This document shows positions 1 through 21,276 of a stretch of 64,000 bases of DNA, piece by piece. The stretch lies in NCBI GenBank assembly GCA_907165065.1, contig OU015539.1, positions 18,568,816 to 18,632,815 on the forward strand. Direction: 5' to 3'. The notes below the pieces were generated by a model. That model worked only from the letters and a program-made list of their open reading frames with translations. It ran no database searches and was not told the origin of the DNA. Each line of letters begins with the position of its first letter. Positions within the stretch are counted from its first letter, which is position 1. Source of the stretch: Caprimulgus europaeus (Eukaryota; Chordata; Aves; Caprimulgiformes; Caprimulgidae). The translations under genes were made by a program, and so were the position numbers.

Positions 1-9387
<9,387 letters not shown>

Positions 9388-10785
9388 GCTTATGTAGGTC
9401 TTAAACTGACCTGGATGTCATTTTTAAAAAAAATATTAAAAAATAATAAAAAAAAAAACCCCAACACCACAATGAAAGAAAACCAACAAAAAGTCCATTT
9501 GATTATTCCTCAACTGAAGAACTTTCTGAAAAACTTAGTGGCAGCACTTCTTTATTGTTTATTCACCTATCAACATGATATTGTAGAAAGTGTACAGCAT
9601 ACTGACTCTTCTGAAGTCTGATTTGTGCAGATTTTTATTGTACTTTTTAATAGCCTTCTTACGTGCAATTCTGAGTTAGAGGTAACGCTCGGTTGTAAAA
9701 TAAAGGCTCAAGCAAAGTTATGAAATTGCATCCGATCTTTCCGTGCAGGACAACGAGAATACAGTGTGGCAGCGCAATTATTTTTGATCAGCAGGAGCAT
9801 TAGTTTGCTCTTAACAACATTTGACTAAACAATTTAAAAAAAAAATCATAGTAGCAGCATATTAAGGTTTTCTAGTACATGTTAATATCACCAGCAATGA
9901 TTACAGCTTTTCAGTTTATTTGCTAGATGGTTCCCCCCCCTCCTCCCCTTGGAGTTTGTCAGTTCTAACACTGTATGCTGTCCCGGACGTACTGTTTGTG
10001 GCCTTTGTTACAGCAGCAAACCGTTGGTGGGAAGTCAAATTGATTTCTTTAAAAAAAGAGGAAAAAAAAAAAAAAAGAAAAAAAAGAAAAAGTATTGACA
10101 ACTTGCTGACTTTTTAGTACATTATATGTACAAGGGTAGCAGTATGCAGAATAAAAGTTTGGATATGGTGTATTTATTGCTTGTTATGTAAATTAAACAC
10201 CTTGTATTTAACACTTTTCAATACTTTTAGATAAAATTGTTCTTTGCAAGAATGATTGGTGCTTATTTTTTCAAGAATTTGCTGTGAAATAATGTGATTA
10301 CAACGGGCAACATTTATCCAATGAACTGCAGCTATCCTAAATTGGTTCTTCATATTTTTCTGTTGCACTTGTAAAATGCTACAAGGAATTTAAAGAAAAT
10401 CTATTCACTTTAACTTATGATAGTTTTATGAAATTAAAAACAACTAAGTCACAGCTTTTGTTCTGTGGTAACCTATAAATTGTTTGTCTTTTAAGAACCA
10501 GTTGTAAAAGACTGAAAAAATATGTATATGTTGTAAATATTTGTGTGTTGTGAGAAATTTTGTCATAAGAAGTTGAGATAACTTGCCAGAAGGGTTTTTA
10601 AGTTTAGAAATACATCCATGCTAATAAAATAGGAAATTGTAAACCTAGTTTTAAACTCTGCATCAGTTGGAGTTCTTTGCTTATATGTAGTTCACTTCAC
10701 GCTTCAGAGTCTGCTTTCCAACAGTGAAGAGCACCAGGGCAGTCTTTGTTTTTAATAAAGGACGTTAGGAAGTTGCTGGGCACGG
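9388..10785 (+). other. KMT5B: KMT5B 3' UTR
   Basis: AT-rich sequence follows the stop codon directly. It contains AATAAA signals at 9699-9704, 10150-10155, 10623-10628 and 10754-10759, so several transcript ends are possible. The sharp rise in GC content after about 10760 fits the last signal being the distal end. An A-rich tract lies at 10051-10092. The exact end is inferred. Confidence 0.75.
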
Positions 10786-10800
10786 GGAGCTTGTGTGTGT
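10754..10800 (+). terminator. KMT5B: distal poly(A) signal of KMT5B
   Basis: AATAAA at 10754-10759 is followed about 30 nt later by a GU-rich element (TTGTGTGTGTCTGT near 10790). This is the canonical arrangement for cleavage and polyadenylation. It is the last such pair before GC-richer intergenic DNA. Confidence 0.7.
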
Positions 10801-12744
10801 CTGTCAGCTCGCCGGGGAGCCCTTTCCCTGAGCCAGGTGTCGGCCTGGGCAGAGCTGTGTGGCACCTTGGTCTCTGCTCTTGGTGGTTTTACTCACCTCT
10901 GAGTTCAGAGTTGGAGGTTTTGTGTCTGGTGGTGTAGAAACAGGCGTCGCCCCGTGTGCTGTTGGATCTTCTGTTAGCTGTGGAGGGTTTCTGTGTCGTG
11001 TCCAACCCTCTCTGCCCCGCGGAGCCGGAGCCCGCTCGTGCCCGCGGCATCGCCCCGCTGTGACAGCGTTCCTGGAAATGAGGGGGTGAGTCTGCACGTG
11101 AGCCCACCGTGATGGTTTGGCCCATCTCTGACCACACAGAGGTGAGGGGTTCTTTCACATAAATCCTTCCAAGTGCATTTCAGTAATCTGTTAGACTGCA
11201 GATCAAACAGTTGCCTCTGCCTTCGTCTCACTTCTCTGCTGTGTTCTGAGTAGAGAATTCAGTGCAGATTCACAAGTGGTACGTGTGGCTTTGTTCCCAG
11301 TGTCTCTTACAGGGCAGCCCTGTCTCATGGGCAGTGTTTGTATTTGTGAGAAATGTGCAGGCCTGTCTGTAGTGCCGCCTCTGCTCTCAGACCTGGGCCT
11401 TTAGTGCACGGAAGAGTGACCACCAGAGCGCTGGTAAGTACGCTGGCACTGCTGAGTGCTGAGTCAGCTCTGGGGGTTTGTCTTGGGGGATTTTTAATTG
11501 TACTGGATCATAGAAACACGGGTTAGTACAGGCTGGGCCCAGGGAGGATAACTGTGTTATTAAGGGCTGGCTTTGTAGGAGGAAGTTTACCAGCAAACAG
11601 TGGATGGTGAGTAGCAAACAGTCCTTCAGCTCTCCTCAAGAAGTCACTCACACTTTCCCTGGGTGCTGTGCCCTGCCAGTGTGTGGCTGTGTCAGCAAAA
11701 GATGTGAGAGCTGCAGAGAGCATCCGTGTGCTCTGTGCTCACTGCCTCGTCGGTGATCACTGCGCTCTGGGATACCAGTTCCCAGGTTGTTGTTCCTGCA
11801 GCTCTTGTCTCCTGCGTGGAGACACACTCAATGCTCCTCTGGCGTTCTTGGTGCTTCTAGGGAGGGGTTTGCAGGAGCAGAGTTCACCTGGACGATTGAG
11901 GACAAGGGGCTTGATGCAGCAAGTGAACACCACCAGCCATTGCTGGTATTTAGGGACTGGTGTGTTCAGGAGCAGGTGTGGGACCTGCTAAACCAGCATC
12001 AAGCAAGGAAAGCAGATCATGAAACAGGTGCTGAAGAAATGGCAAGAGAATCCTGCCTTTAGAGGTAGAAACTTTTCCTGGAGTAGGCATTCCTACTAAC
12101 TCACAGTTCAGCCAACCCCTTCATGAGAGCTGCTTTTCTAAGTGCGAGTGGTTCTGCAAGTATCAGGAGCTCTGGATTGCTCTTGTTCATCGAACAACCA
12201 CCTCGTCCTGGAGAACATGAACGAGAGCTTTTAGTCATTTCCAGGGTAGACAGGCCCACAGCCATGACCTGCTGCGCAGAGTTTTGGTGTTACAGACACC
12301 TGGTAAATAATTCAGTGCCCCCAGGTTGATCAGGTCAGCAGGGGCTGCACAACTCCAGCCTCTTCGGCCCTTCCCCTGCTGCAGTTATTTATGTTTTTTC
12401 AATCATTTATGTGTGCATTGGCAGATCATGATATTCCCAAACTTAGTGGTAGGGGAAGATGAATGTTTGTGTCACGTGTGTGAGAACCTGACAGCCTGGG
12501 GGTGTTTCTTGCTGCCCAATGCCCATCAGAAAGTGCTGTGAATTTAACAGTGGTGTGACTGTCAGAGACCTGTCCGGCCTTCACAGCTCTCCTTTCCCAG
12601 GATGCTGGTAAGAAAAGGTGGGTCAGCTGGGCAGGTTTGGGGTGGGGGTGAGCACAGCACATCTAGCAGGGTGAAGAATGGAAGGAAATGGGTCACAGAT
12701 GGGCTTTGTCAGCGAGTTTTGTGTTACGTGTATGAGGTGGTTTC
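10801..12744. other. intergenic, no gene seen
   Basis: Moderately GC-rich unique sequence. The open frames here are short, lack recognised domains and have no splice context that I can support. No transposon is recognised. Confidence 0.6.
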
Positions 12745-13173
12745 ACCCACAGGTAGGACCATGTGGTCCTGCACTCACTCCCCCCACCCAGTGAGATGGG
12801 GTGGGAGACACAACAGAGGGGGCACAGGGGTTGGGAGGAGGACAGGGAGGGCTCACTCACCAGGGATGGGCACGGGCAAAACAGACTCCACTGGGGGAAG
12901 AAAAATCCATTAATTCGTTCCCAATCAATCAGAGCAGGACAGTGAGACACAACAACCACCTCTGGCAGCACCTTCCCCCACCCCTCCCTTCTTCCCAGGC
13001 TCCCATCACTTTGCTCCCCATTTCTCTCCCTTCTCCCCCAGGGCACAGGGACAGGGAATGGGGGTTCAGTCAGTTCCTCTCTGCTGCTCTTCCCAACCCG
13101 AGATCCCTCCCGTGGGGTGAAAGAGTCCAGGAACAAAGTGTTCCAAAGCAACTGCTTGGTCTTACCTGTGGGT
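12745..13173 (-). mobile_element. LTR-derived element of an avian endogenous retrovirus, fragment
   Basis: The order of motifs matches an LTR family common in bird genomes, here on the minus strand: a CACCTTCCCCCACCCCTCCC stretch, a GGGCAAAACAGACTC block near 12875, and a degenerate AATAAA-like ATTAATTCGTT region near 12910. The element is bounded by imperfect inverted repeats of about 19 bp, at 12745-12763 and 13155-13173, sharing ACCCACAGGTA. No retroviral genes flank it, so it looks like a solitary or partial LTR. The family name would need a repeat library search. Confidence 0.6.
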
Positions 13174-14340
13174 CAGACACCCCAATGAAACAGGTTGTGA
13201 GGTGAAAAGGAAACTACAACCAACATGAAAGCAGGAGGGTGGCTGCGGATTTGGGGGTCTCCTGGCACGGGTGGCGAGTCCTGAGCTGCTGGATGGCTGA
13301 GGACAGGCTTCGTGTGAGCTTTGGGATGCTGGGGTGGCAGGTGGAGCTGGCAGCTGGCGTGTGCCTTTGATGTGGTGAGGTACTAGGGTAGGGGCAAAGG
13401 CGATGACTCTTCCTAAGACAAAAACTAATACTGTTTTCTTCACCAAACACTCCTGCACTGTGAGTGCTCTTTAAAAAAACCCACAGTGAGAGGCAGTGCT
13501 CCTCAGTGCTCCTCAGTGCTCCTCAGTGCTCCTCAGTGCTCCTCAGTGCTCCTCAGTGCTCAGGTAGAAGCTTGCGGAGTTACTGTGCAGTAAAACCACT
13601 GCAGAACACGCTCCAGGCTGCTCCCTCCTGCTGGGTCCGATCCACGTCCGTCCCAGAGAAGCAGAAAAGGTGGGTACGGAGTGTGGTCCTTGCACAGCGC
13701 AGTCTGACCTTTCCTGTGCCCCTGTGGGGGGATGCTGGAAGGTATTTTGCATTTATTTGAGGAGTGATTTGATTGGAAATAGCCAAGTAAGAATCAAGCC
13801 TTTCCCGCTTCACTGTACAGGGATGTTTCCTGGGTTTTCTGGAAAATTGCTGGTGCTGAGGAGCAGCAATGTCTGTGCAAACAGCAGAAGCTTGTGATTG
13901 TCAGGTGTTACTGTAATATTGTCTGAAATCAGTGCCCCCCAGCCTAACCAGGCGTGTTCCTGTCTGCCTCGTCCGTAACTCCAGCTGTGTCTGCAAGCAG
14001 GGGGCTTGGACTTGAAAAAATCATGTCTGATAAAATTGTGGATTCTGTGCAAGATTCACATTGACATCCTCTTCCTTTTTTCCTTCTGTTCTTCAAATGC
14101 TTTTTTTTTAAATTTATTCCCTTTTTCCCCTTCAGTGCCTCTGTTGGGCATTAGGTGTTGTCTCTGTGCTCTGAGTGCTTGTGCAGTAGCTTGTGTGAAG
14201 CTTTCCGTCCTGGTGCAGCGTCCTCTGTCGTTCACAGCGTGTCGCTTTGATTCCCTTACACTGACAGCCACCGCATCCTGAACGTGCCCAGGGCTCCCCA
14301 AGGGATGTGTTCGTGTCTGCTGCTGGCTGAGCTTTTCCCT
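13174..14340. other. intergenic, with one minisatellite
   Basis: Unique sequence on both sides of the 10-bp minisatellite at 13494-13560. No gene or other repeat is recognised. A T-rich and then A-rich run lies at about 14097-14140. Confidence 0.55.
13494..13560. repeat. 10-bp minisatellite
   Basis: Six perfect tandem copies of CCTCAGTGCT occupy 13501-13560, preceded by a partial copy. The lack of any divergence between units suggests recent expansion, so the length is probably polymorphic. Confidence 0.95.
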
Positions 14341-14995
14341 TGGTTGGGAGTGTTGGTCACCAGCAGCTGAACATGAGCCAGCAGAGTGCCCAGGTGGCCA
14401 AGAAGGCCAAGGGCATCCTGGCCTGGATCAGCACCAGTGTGGCCAGTAGGAGCAGGGAAGTTCTCTTCCCCCTGCACTGGGCACTGGTGAGGCCACAGCT
14501 CGAGTGCTGGGTTCATTGTTGGGCCCCTGACTCCAAGGAGGACCTGGAGGTGCTGGAGGTGTCCAGAGAAGGGAACGGAGCTGGGGAAGGGTCTGGAGCA
14601 CAAGTGTGCTGAGTTCCCGGCTGAGGGAACTGGGGGTGTTGAGCCTGGAGAAAAGGAGGCTGAGGGGAGACCTTCTGGCTCTGTCCAAGTCCCTGCAAGG
14701 AGGGTGCAGAGAGGTGGGGGTGGGTCTGTTCAACCAAGGACCAAGGGACAGGACAAGAGGAAATGGCCTCAAGCTGTGTCCAGGGCAGTTGAGATGGGAT
14801 GTGAGGAAGAATTTCTTTGCTGAAAGGGTTCTGAGGCATTGGCAGGGGTTGCCCAGGGCAGTGGTGGAGTCCCCATCCCTGGAGGGATTGAAGAGTCGTG
14901 CAGACACAGTGCTGAGGGACATGGGTCAGTGGGGACTGGTCAGTGCTGGGTTCATGGTTGGACTCGATGAGCTTAAGGGGCTTTTCCAGTCCAGG
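14341..14995 (+). mobile_element. CR1 LINE fragment, ORF2 end and 3' UTR (subfamily A here)
   Basis: In the + direction the sequence encodes degenerate but readable end-of-ORF2 phrases of CR1, such as [40 protein letters not shown] and [20 protein letters not shown]. It then ends in the 3' UTR phrase GGTTGGACTCGATGAGCTTA. Frames are broken between these blocks, so it is inactive. It is 5' truncated. Confidence 0.9.
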
Positions 14996-15634
14996 CAGTG
15001 CTGTGTTTTGCCTTGTATGTGTTCTCTAACATAAGCTCAGAAGCAGAATTCCTGTGCTCCCCGTGTCCGTATGGTTGGTGCCCCTTTTAGAATGAAAAGG
15101 TGAAGGTTTGGGAGCTGTGCACTGTAAGACTTACTGAATACTGAAAGCAAAGTCACTTAGGTCTGTGTTATATTTACTGGTATTGTGTGTTTTCCCAGTT
15201 CCCCTTCCCCAGGGAGGATCCTCTCGTTTGGGCTGGGTCGTAATTAAAGCCTTGGCCTCGCAGAATCGCTGCTGCCCCTTTCGGAACTCCTGATTCCCAG
15301 GCTCAGTGGCCGTGGGGGGTTGTCATCATCTCGGGGCAGCAGCACTGGTTCTGTGTTGGCTCCTTTTTGCCTGTTGTAGCTTCTGCTTTTTGCCCACCAG
15401 GGGAACTTCTGTGGTAGCCATGGTTCAGTTCACGTGCGTTGTCTGCACTGATCCCATGAAATGTTTCTGTGGTTGCAAGGCACACGGGGTTGTTTCCATG
15501 TTCCTCCTCCTCACAGGCAGAGGAATTCCATCACTCCTTCCCAGGCAGCCACGTTTGATTCAACTGTAATTGTACTCAGATTCATCCTGACATTGAATTT
15601 GATCCGGACAGTTCCTGCCACAGAAACAGTAGCT

Positions 15635-15690
15635 GTGGTGGTGGTGGTGGTGGTGGTGGAGGAGGAGGAGGAGGAGGAGGAGGAGGTGGT
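15635..15690. repeat. compound (GTG)n(GAG)n microsatellite
   Basis: About eight GTG triplets are followed directly by about ten GAG triplets with no interruptions. It is purine-rich on the + strand. Confidence 0.95.
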
Positions 15691-17879
15691 ACAGGTGCCT
15701 CAGCACTGAAGCAGGCACGGGGCCAGTTAAACGGTGCTGCTCAGGAGTTGTTTCAGCTTCACAAACCAAGAGTTGTGGGTTTGGTAGTGAGTTTCAGTCA
15801 AGTGTGGAGCTACCAATGGGCCCAGCAAACCATAGGTTTTTCCACTAGTGCTTTATGATGTTCATCAGAAGTGAATTCTGTTTTGTAATTAGATTTACAG
15901 TCATTTCTGCTCAGTTACTATGTTTGGCTGCAACATTTTGTGACATAACTGGTTGTAAACTGGTGGATCTAAGGTAGAGTATGACAACTGTAGAAATGTG
16001 TTGGGTAGGGCATGATTTTATTTATATTTGCATAAGCCTTGTTTATACAACATCAGGACAGGACTGCTGGGTAATCCATGGTCAGGGTCACCAAAACCTC
16101 TCAGATAAGACTGGATGCCAAGACAGAAGATTAATTCTTTCCAGATCCAGAGATTAATTCCTCTCCTGTAGCTCAAGTTCAAGACCCACTCAAAATGCTT
16201 GAGAGCCAACAATTGGCCACGGTCCATCCAGTCCCAGGAGTCTCCAGTCCAGGAGGGATTACCTCCCCATAATCCCAATTGTTAACGCTCCAGCAAAAAC
16301 CACTTTGCAACTGCAAGAGTAACAGCGAGCTTGGAGATCCAGCCTTGGGCTGACCTCAGAGAGTACGGCCATGGAAAGGAAAGCACCGTGCTGGTGCCTC
16401 CAGTGTGAACAGTAAGAGAGGGGTTATAATTTTAAGAACCAGATTTAGGCTTTTAAGTTATTTAAATCCTTCTGGAAGTTTTCTTCTTGACATGGCACAG
16501 AAATGTCACGTAGAGTCCAGCTATTTTAGATCTCCAGTGAAATCCAGAAGCCAAACCACTTGTATCCTATTTAAATAGGGGACCGAGCACAGGTTCTGAC
16601 GTCACGTTCATCAGACCTGAAAAGTGACTGCATTTGCTTTGTTTTTCAGAGCTGTGTGTCTGTTGATGGCTAACACATGAGTGTGTTAAACCCGGAGCTG
16701 TTCCAAATCTGTAGATGTCCCAAGCGTTTTCCACGTGCTGGCTTTCACCAAAAAACATTTTGAAATGAAAAAATATTTTTGCATTCTTCAGGGGGCGATA
16801 TGTTTTGAGGCAGAATAGTTTCTTATCTTTTCCTGTCCTGTCTCAGCTGCCTTGTTAACATTTAGATTGAAACTGAGTGTTGTAAAATCAAGTGGAAAAA
16901 TAGTTTCACCCCAAAACTCCCTGCTGTCCCATGCTGCCTTGTGTATGGCTTCACCTTAGAGTAACTCCTCCTCCACAGAAGGTAACTCTGAGTTCTGAGC
17001 AGCAGAGATGATTCAGCTGTCTGGAGTAAGTGACTAATGGGGAAGGACTCCAGCTTGGGGATTATATTGTGTAATAAAGTGAAATCTTTTCAGGTTTATT
17101 AGATTTCTAGCGAAAAGCCCAAAGCTGTTGGTGTATCTACTTTTAATTTACAGCGCTGGGTGACAAATGTCGTTCACTGGTGATGCCAGCCATGGTGTGT
17201 GTTTGGCATCTTGGTAGATGCAAGTGTGAACTCAAGAGAGAAGAAACACAGCAGGTGATAAATGGGAGAAGGATTAAGGTGAAGGGATTGAGGTGTTCGG
17301 TGTTCTGAACATTTTAAAGTTTTCTGAAAGACAGAAATACAGCGTGTCATCTTCCAGTGAAAAACCCCAAACAGTCTACATCTTTGTAGAAGAAATACAC
17401 AGAACATGACTGTTTCCTGGGTCTGCAGTGCACAAATCCTAATGAAACGCTGCTGGTAGTACTGGTGAGTGAGGTGAGACCTCGGAGCTGCGGTCAGGCG
17501 GGGCAAGCACCAGGCTGAGCTCTCCAAAGGAGCCTGTTCACCAGGAGCTGTGTGCCAGTCTCACACCGTCAGTCCTGGTCAGAGATTGGGACAGAGGGAC
17601 CTTTTCTGGTTGGAGCCAGTACAGCTTTGCTCATCCAAGGTGTGTCAGGACAGACAGGATGAACAGGACTTTCAGAGGCTTGAAGAGGGGGAAGCCCTGA
17701 GAGGGAGGAGCTAGGAGGAGGGTTTGGTAGGAAGGAAGGAAGGGAAAGTGATGGGTGTTGGCTGGTGAGAACACACAGGTTAGAGAAGGGATGAGCTGGT
17801 TGGTGTCTCGTGCTTGTCTGTGTCTAACGCTTCTCTGCCAGGCTGGGCAGCAATTACACTGTCAGGAAAAGTGGTGTAA

Positions 17880-17945
17880 TCAGGACTCTTACTTTTGCCC
17901 GTGCCATTTTGGATCAAGAATTACCAAGAACAGTGCAACAACCTC
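17880..17945 (+). repeat. unidentified dispersed repeat, copy 1
   Basis: This stretch (TCAGGACTCTT ... GAATTACCAAGA) resembles 21857-21922 over roughly 60 bp in the same orientation, at about three matches in four by eye. It lies immediately before the CR1 piece at 17959. The family is unknown to me. Confidence 0.5.
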
Positions 17946-17958
17946 CTTTTCCTGGATA

Positions 17959-18179
17959 GGCTGAGGGGAGACCTCCTGGCTCTGTCCAAGTCCCTGCAAG
18001 GAGGGTGGAGAGAGGTGGGGGTGGGTCTGTTCAACCAAGGATCAAGGGGCAGGACAAGAGGAAATGGCCTCAAGCTGTGTCCAGGGCAGTTGAGATGGGA
18101 TGTGAGGAAGAATTTCTTTGCTGAAAGGGTTCTGAGGCATTGGCAGGGGTTGCCCAGGGCAGTGGTGGAGTCCCCATCC
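17959..18179 (+). mobile_element. CR1 LINE internal fragment lacking the 3' end
   Basis: About 220 bp match the inner part of the CR1 copy at 14667-14890 with only a handful of differences. The match begins inside the ORF2 end (GGCTGAGGGGAG) and stops abruptly at TCCCCATCC, so both the 5' part and the usual 3' end are missing. LINE insertions normally keep their 3' end, so this piece was probably cut or captured later. Confidence 0.85.
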
Positions 18180-18694
18180 TGTGCAGCTGACCCACAGGAA
18201 AGATGCTGCTGCTGCTGTAGGAGCGGCGCATCTCCCGAGGGAGGAGAGAGGTGTCTGGAGATGGGAAACACACCCCTGGCAGCCTGTGTCCTTGCAGGGA
18301 GCAGTCAGCAAGAGCCCTGAAGGTGCTCCCTGATGTTTGTCTTCATGCCAGTGTTAAGCATCACTGTAAGGACCACTGAGAGGTCAAATTGAGACCTTCA
18401 CCCCGTGCAGTCGCAGTGCAGCTCCTCTCTCTGGTGAGGCTGCCCCAGCAGCACCAAAGCCTTCAGTGGTGACCCTGCTGCTGGGAACCAACACTGGCAC
18501 CTCTTTGCCACCTTCATTGCTGAAGAGGGTGACATCAGTAATGATGCTCATCTGTCCTGTTACATCAGAACTCATGCACTGCAAATGCTAAAGGAGGCAG
18601 GAGTCAGAGAGGGAAGTGGAAGACAAAATTCCACTCTGGCGGTGTCCTCTCTGCCTTCAGCACTCTAAAATTTCAGTTGATGAACCTTTTTATG
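18180..18694. other. intergenic spacer between CR1 pieces
   Basis: Unique sequence with a short GCT-triplet run near 18204. No gene is recognised. Confidence 0.5.
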
Positions 18695-18972
18695 AGGGCA
18701 AGGAGTGACAGAACAAGGGGTGATGGCTTGAAACTGGAAGAGGGGAGATGGAGATGAGTTGTAAGGAAGAAATTCTTTGCTGTGAGGGTGGTGAGACACT
18801 GGCCCAGGCTGCCCAGAGAAGCTGTGGCTGCTCCTCCCTGGAAGTGTTCTGGGCCAGGTTGGATGAGGCTTTGAGCAACCTGGTCTAGTGGAAGGTGTCC
18901 CTGCTGCTGGCAGGGGGGTTGGCACTGGATGAGCTTTGAGGTCCCTTCCAACCCAGCCCAGTCTGGGATTCT
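18695..18972 (+). mobile_element. CR1 LINE 3' fragment (subfamily B here)
   Basis: It reads as the CR1 3' end in + orientation: AGTGACAGAACAAGGGGTGA, then AGAAATTCTTTGCTGTGAGG, then a 3' UTR with GAGGTCCCTTCCAACCCAG. This 3' end differs from subfamily A (1298, 14341) and matches the copies at 22655, 24071, 28479, 33751 and 40522. Confidence 0.9.
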
Positions 18973-20822
18973 CCCTCCTCCATGCCCTGTTGAAGAGCCG
19001 AGATGGGCTCCCGTGCCCACGTGCAGCTGTGGTGGTTGATCACTAATGACAAAAATGGTCCAGCTGGCTCTCTTGGTTTGACTCAGCCTGGTGGGTATGT
19101 GCAGAGGGTAACCTTGGTAATCCCTGGTCCTGCTGAAGACAGAGGGACTGCTTAGATGCGTAGCTTTGGAATTGTTTTGTGTGAGACCCTTTGGGATAAG
19201 AGCCACAGGCTCTCATTGCATTTCTGTGGCACAGTCGGATTTCTTTTGACATAACCCGAATTCAGAATTTCCTGGGTTTATCACTCTTGTTCTGAGAGAA
19301 AACAGCATTGTCCTTGTGGTGTTTCAGTCCTCAGAGTACCTCGCTGTAGTCTTAACTCCACAATTACCGGATTCTGATTGCAGCAGTTTTCATGACCAGG
19401 ACACTCACACCCTGCTCCTTTCCAAGACATTCACACAGGAATTCCTACCTTGCTACAGAAATCTTTTCCAGGAGCTGTTTTTTTTTTTTTTTCCTCCTAA
19501 GTTGGTGAGGAAACTCTGAAGCAAATAAAACTCGAAGCAATACTGTTTCCAAATCTATAGGCAGCTTGTGAAAATATTCCAGGTTATAAAATGATTAAAC
19601 CCAAACTGAGCAACAGCAGTGCAAGATCTTGTAGGCTGACTTTGAAATGGATTGAAATGGATTTTCACACAGTAACAACGTCCCCATTTGTGAACAAACA
19701 AACGTTTCCCTGAGGCTGAATGTGCTCAATCAGTGCAGAGAGACAGGCATTTGCAGGAGTTCATTTGAGGCACCTCATAGAATTTGACCAGATGAAACTT
19801 AACCCATCTTTAGAGCAAAAGCCTGAAAGTTAATTATAAAGAAACAAATGAGAAACTCAAACCTTGCTGTTCTGTTCACCGGGAAGGCAGCTGCTTCTCT
19901 CCCTGCACCTTGCTCTGGGACAGCAGGACTTTGCATTTGGAAATGGCTCTATAAATTCTTGTTGCTTTTTACTGTTTCATTTTCCACAGGTTTATCAGTT
20001 ACAAACCAGGCTCCAGTGGGGGTGTTGGTAACACCCAGCAAAATTTTACCGTCTGAGGTGACACCTTGTTTGTCCCCGGACTTGTCCAAGCTGAGGACAG
20101 GGCTGACACCGGCCAGCTGGGGCTGCTCCTGTGTGGTTACACCCGAGCTCTGACTGGGCTGGGTTGGCCTTTGGGGCTGTTTGGGGTAAGAGCTGTGGCC
20201 CGCTGCTCCCTGCCAAAAGCAGAGTCTCCCCTTCAGCAGGATATCGGGGGTGATGCTGGTCAGTACCAGGAGGAAAGATCTCCAAGAGCCCAAACGCCGC
20301 ATGCAGCTCTGCTCTAAGATGGCTCCTTGTCCCCCTTCTCCCCACGGCTTTTCTGAACGCTGGTTTTCATCCCTCCCAGCACGAGGTGGCACTCACATTC
20401 CAAGGGAGGGACTTCTCAGCCTCCAGCCTCTTTAGAAACCGGTGTCCGTTCGTGACGAGCTGTTTGGCCACTTACTGCTTTTCACTGGTGTGACATCCCA
20501 GGCTGACACCTGGGGGAAGCGACCCCGCAGCCGGCAGCGATCGGAGCGAGGGAGCGATCCGGGTTAGCGATGCTCGGGAGGGGAATCGGGAGCGGCGTGG
20601 GGCTGACGGCAGCTGTGCCCGTGCTGCTTTTACTCCTTTTGCATCTCCCAGGAGGAGGTTCCCCCTTCGGCACTTTCCAGCCCTACCCATGCCTGGCTCT
20701 TGGGTTTCTGCTGTTTCCAGTACTCGAGATAACTCCAGCCAGGGGCGGGCTCTGGGTACTGCTGCGCTGCCACCGCGCTGGCACCGGCTGTGTGAAAGGG
20801 CCTCGGACAAGGGGAATCAGCA
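18973..20822. other. intergenic, no gene seen
   Basis: Unique sequence with a T14 run near 19479. A short CpG-rich patch lies around 20515-20600. It has no TATA box or adjoining open exon that I can support. Confidence 0.5.
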
Positions 20823-21276
20823 AATGCTTTGGGTTAGAAGGGACCTTTCAAGGTCAACCAGTCCAACCCCCCTGCAGTGACAGGGACATCTTCAACCAGA
20901 CCAGGTTGCTCAGAGCCCCGTCCAACCTGACCTGGAATATTTCCAGGGATGGGGCTTCTACCACCTCTCTGGGCAACCTGGGACAGGGTCTCACCACCCT
21001 CACACCAAAGAGTTTCTTCCTGATATCTAAACCTCCCCTCTTCCAGTTTCAAGCCATTTCCCCTCATTCTGTCACTCCCTGCCCTTGGCCAAAGTCCCTC
21101 CCCACCTTCCTGGAGCCCCTTCAGGTACTGGGAGGCCACTAGAAGGTCTCCCTGGAGCCTTCTCTTCTCCAGGCTGAACAGCCCCAACTCTCTCAGCCTG
21201 TCCTCACAGCAGAGCTGCTCCAGCCCTGGCATCATCCTCGTGGCCTCCTCTGGGCTGGCTCCAGCAGGACCATGTC
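20823..21276 (-). mobile_element. CR1 LINE 3' fragment
   Basis: A minus-strand CR1 with the reverse-complemented 3' end first (GGGTTAGAAGGGACC ... CCAACCCCCCTGCA), followed by the end-of-ORF2 region (TTCTCTTCTCCAGGCTGAAC, CCAACTCTCTCAGCCTGTCC). The first 150 bp differ from the subfamily B copies (GACATCTTCAACCAGACCAG instead of GACACCTTCCACTAGACCAG), so it represents a related but distinct 3' end. It is 5' truncated at about 21276. Confidence 0.88.

Larger units (their letters stand above)
14996..17958. other. intergenic, with one compound microsatellite
   Basis: Mostly unique sequence. It includes the GTG/GAG microsatellite at 15635-15690. The stretch 16030-16410 has a base composition and phrasing that could be an old retroelement remnant, but I cannot name it. 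No coding gene is supported. Confidence 0.5.
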
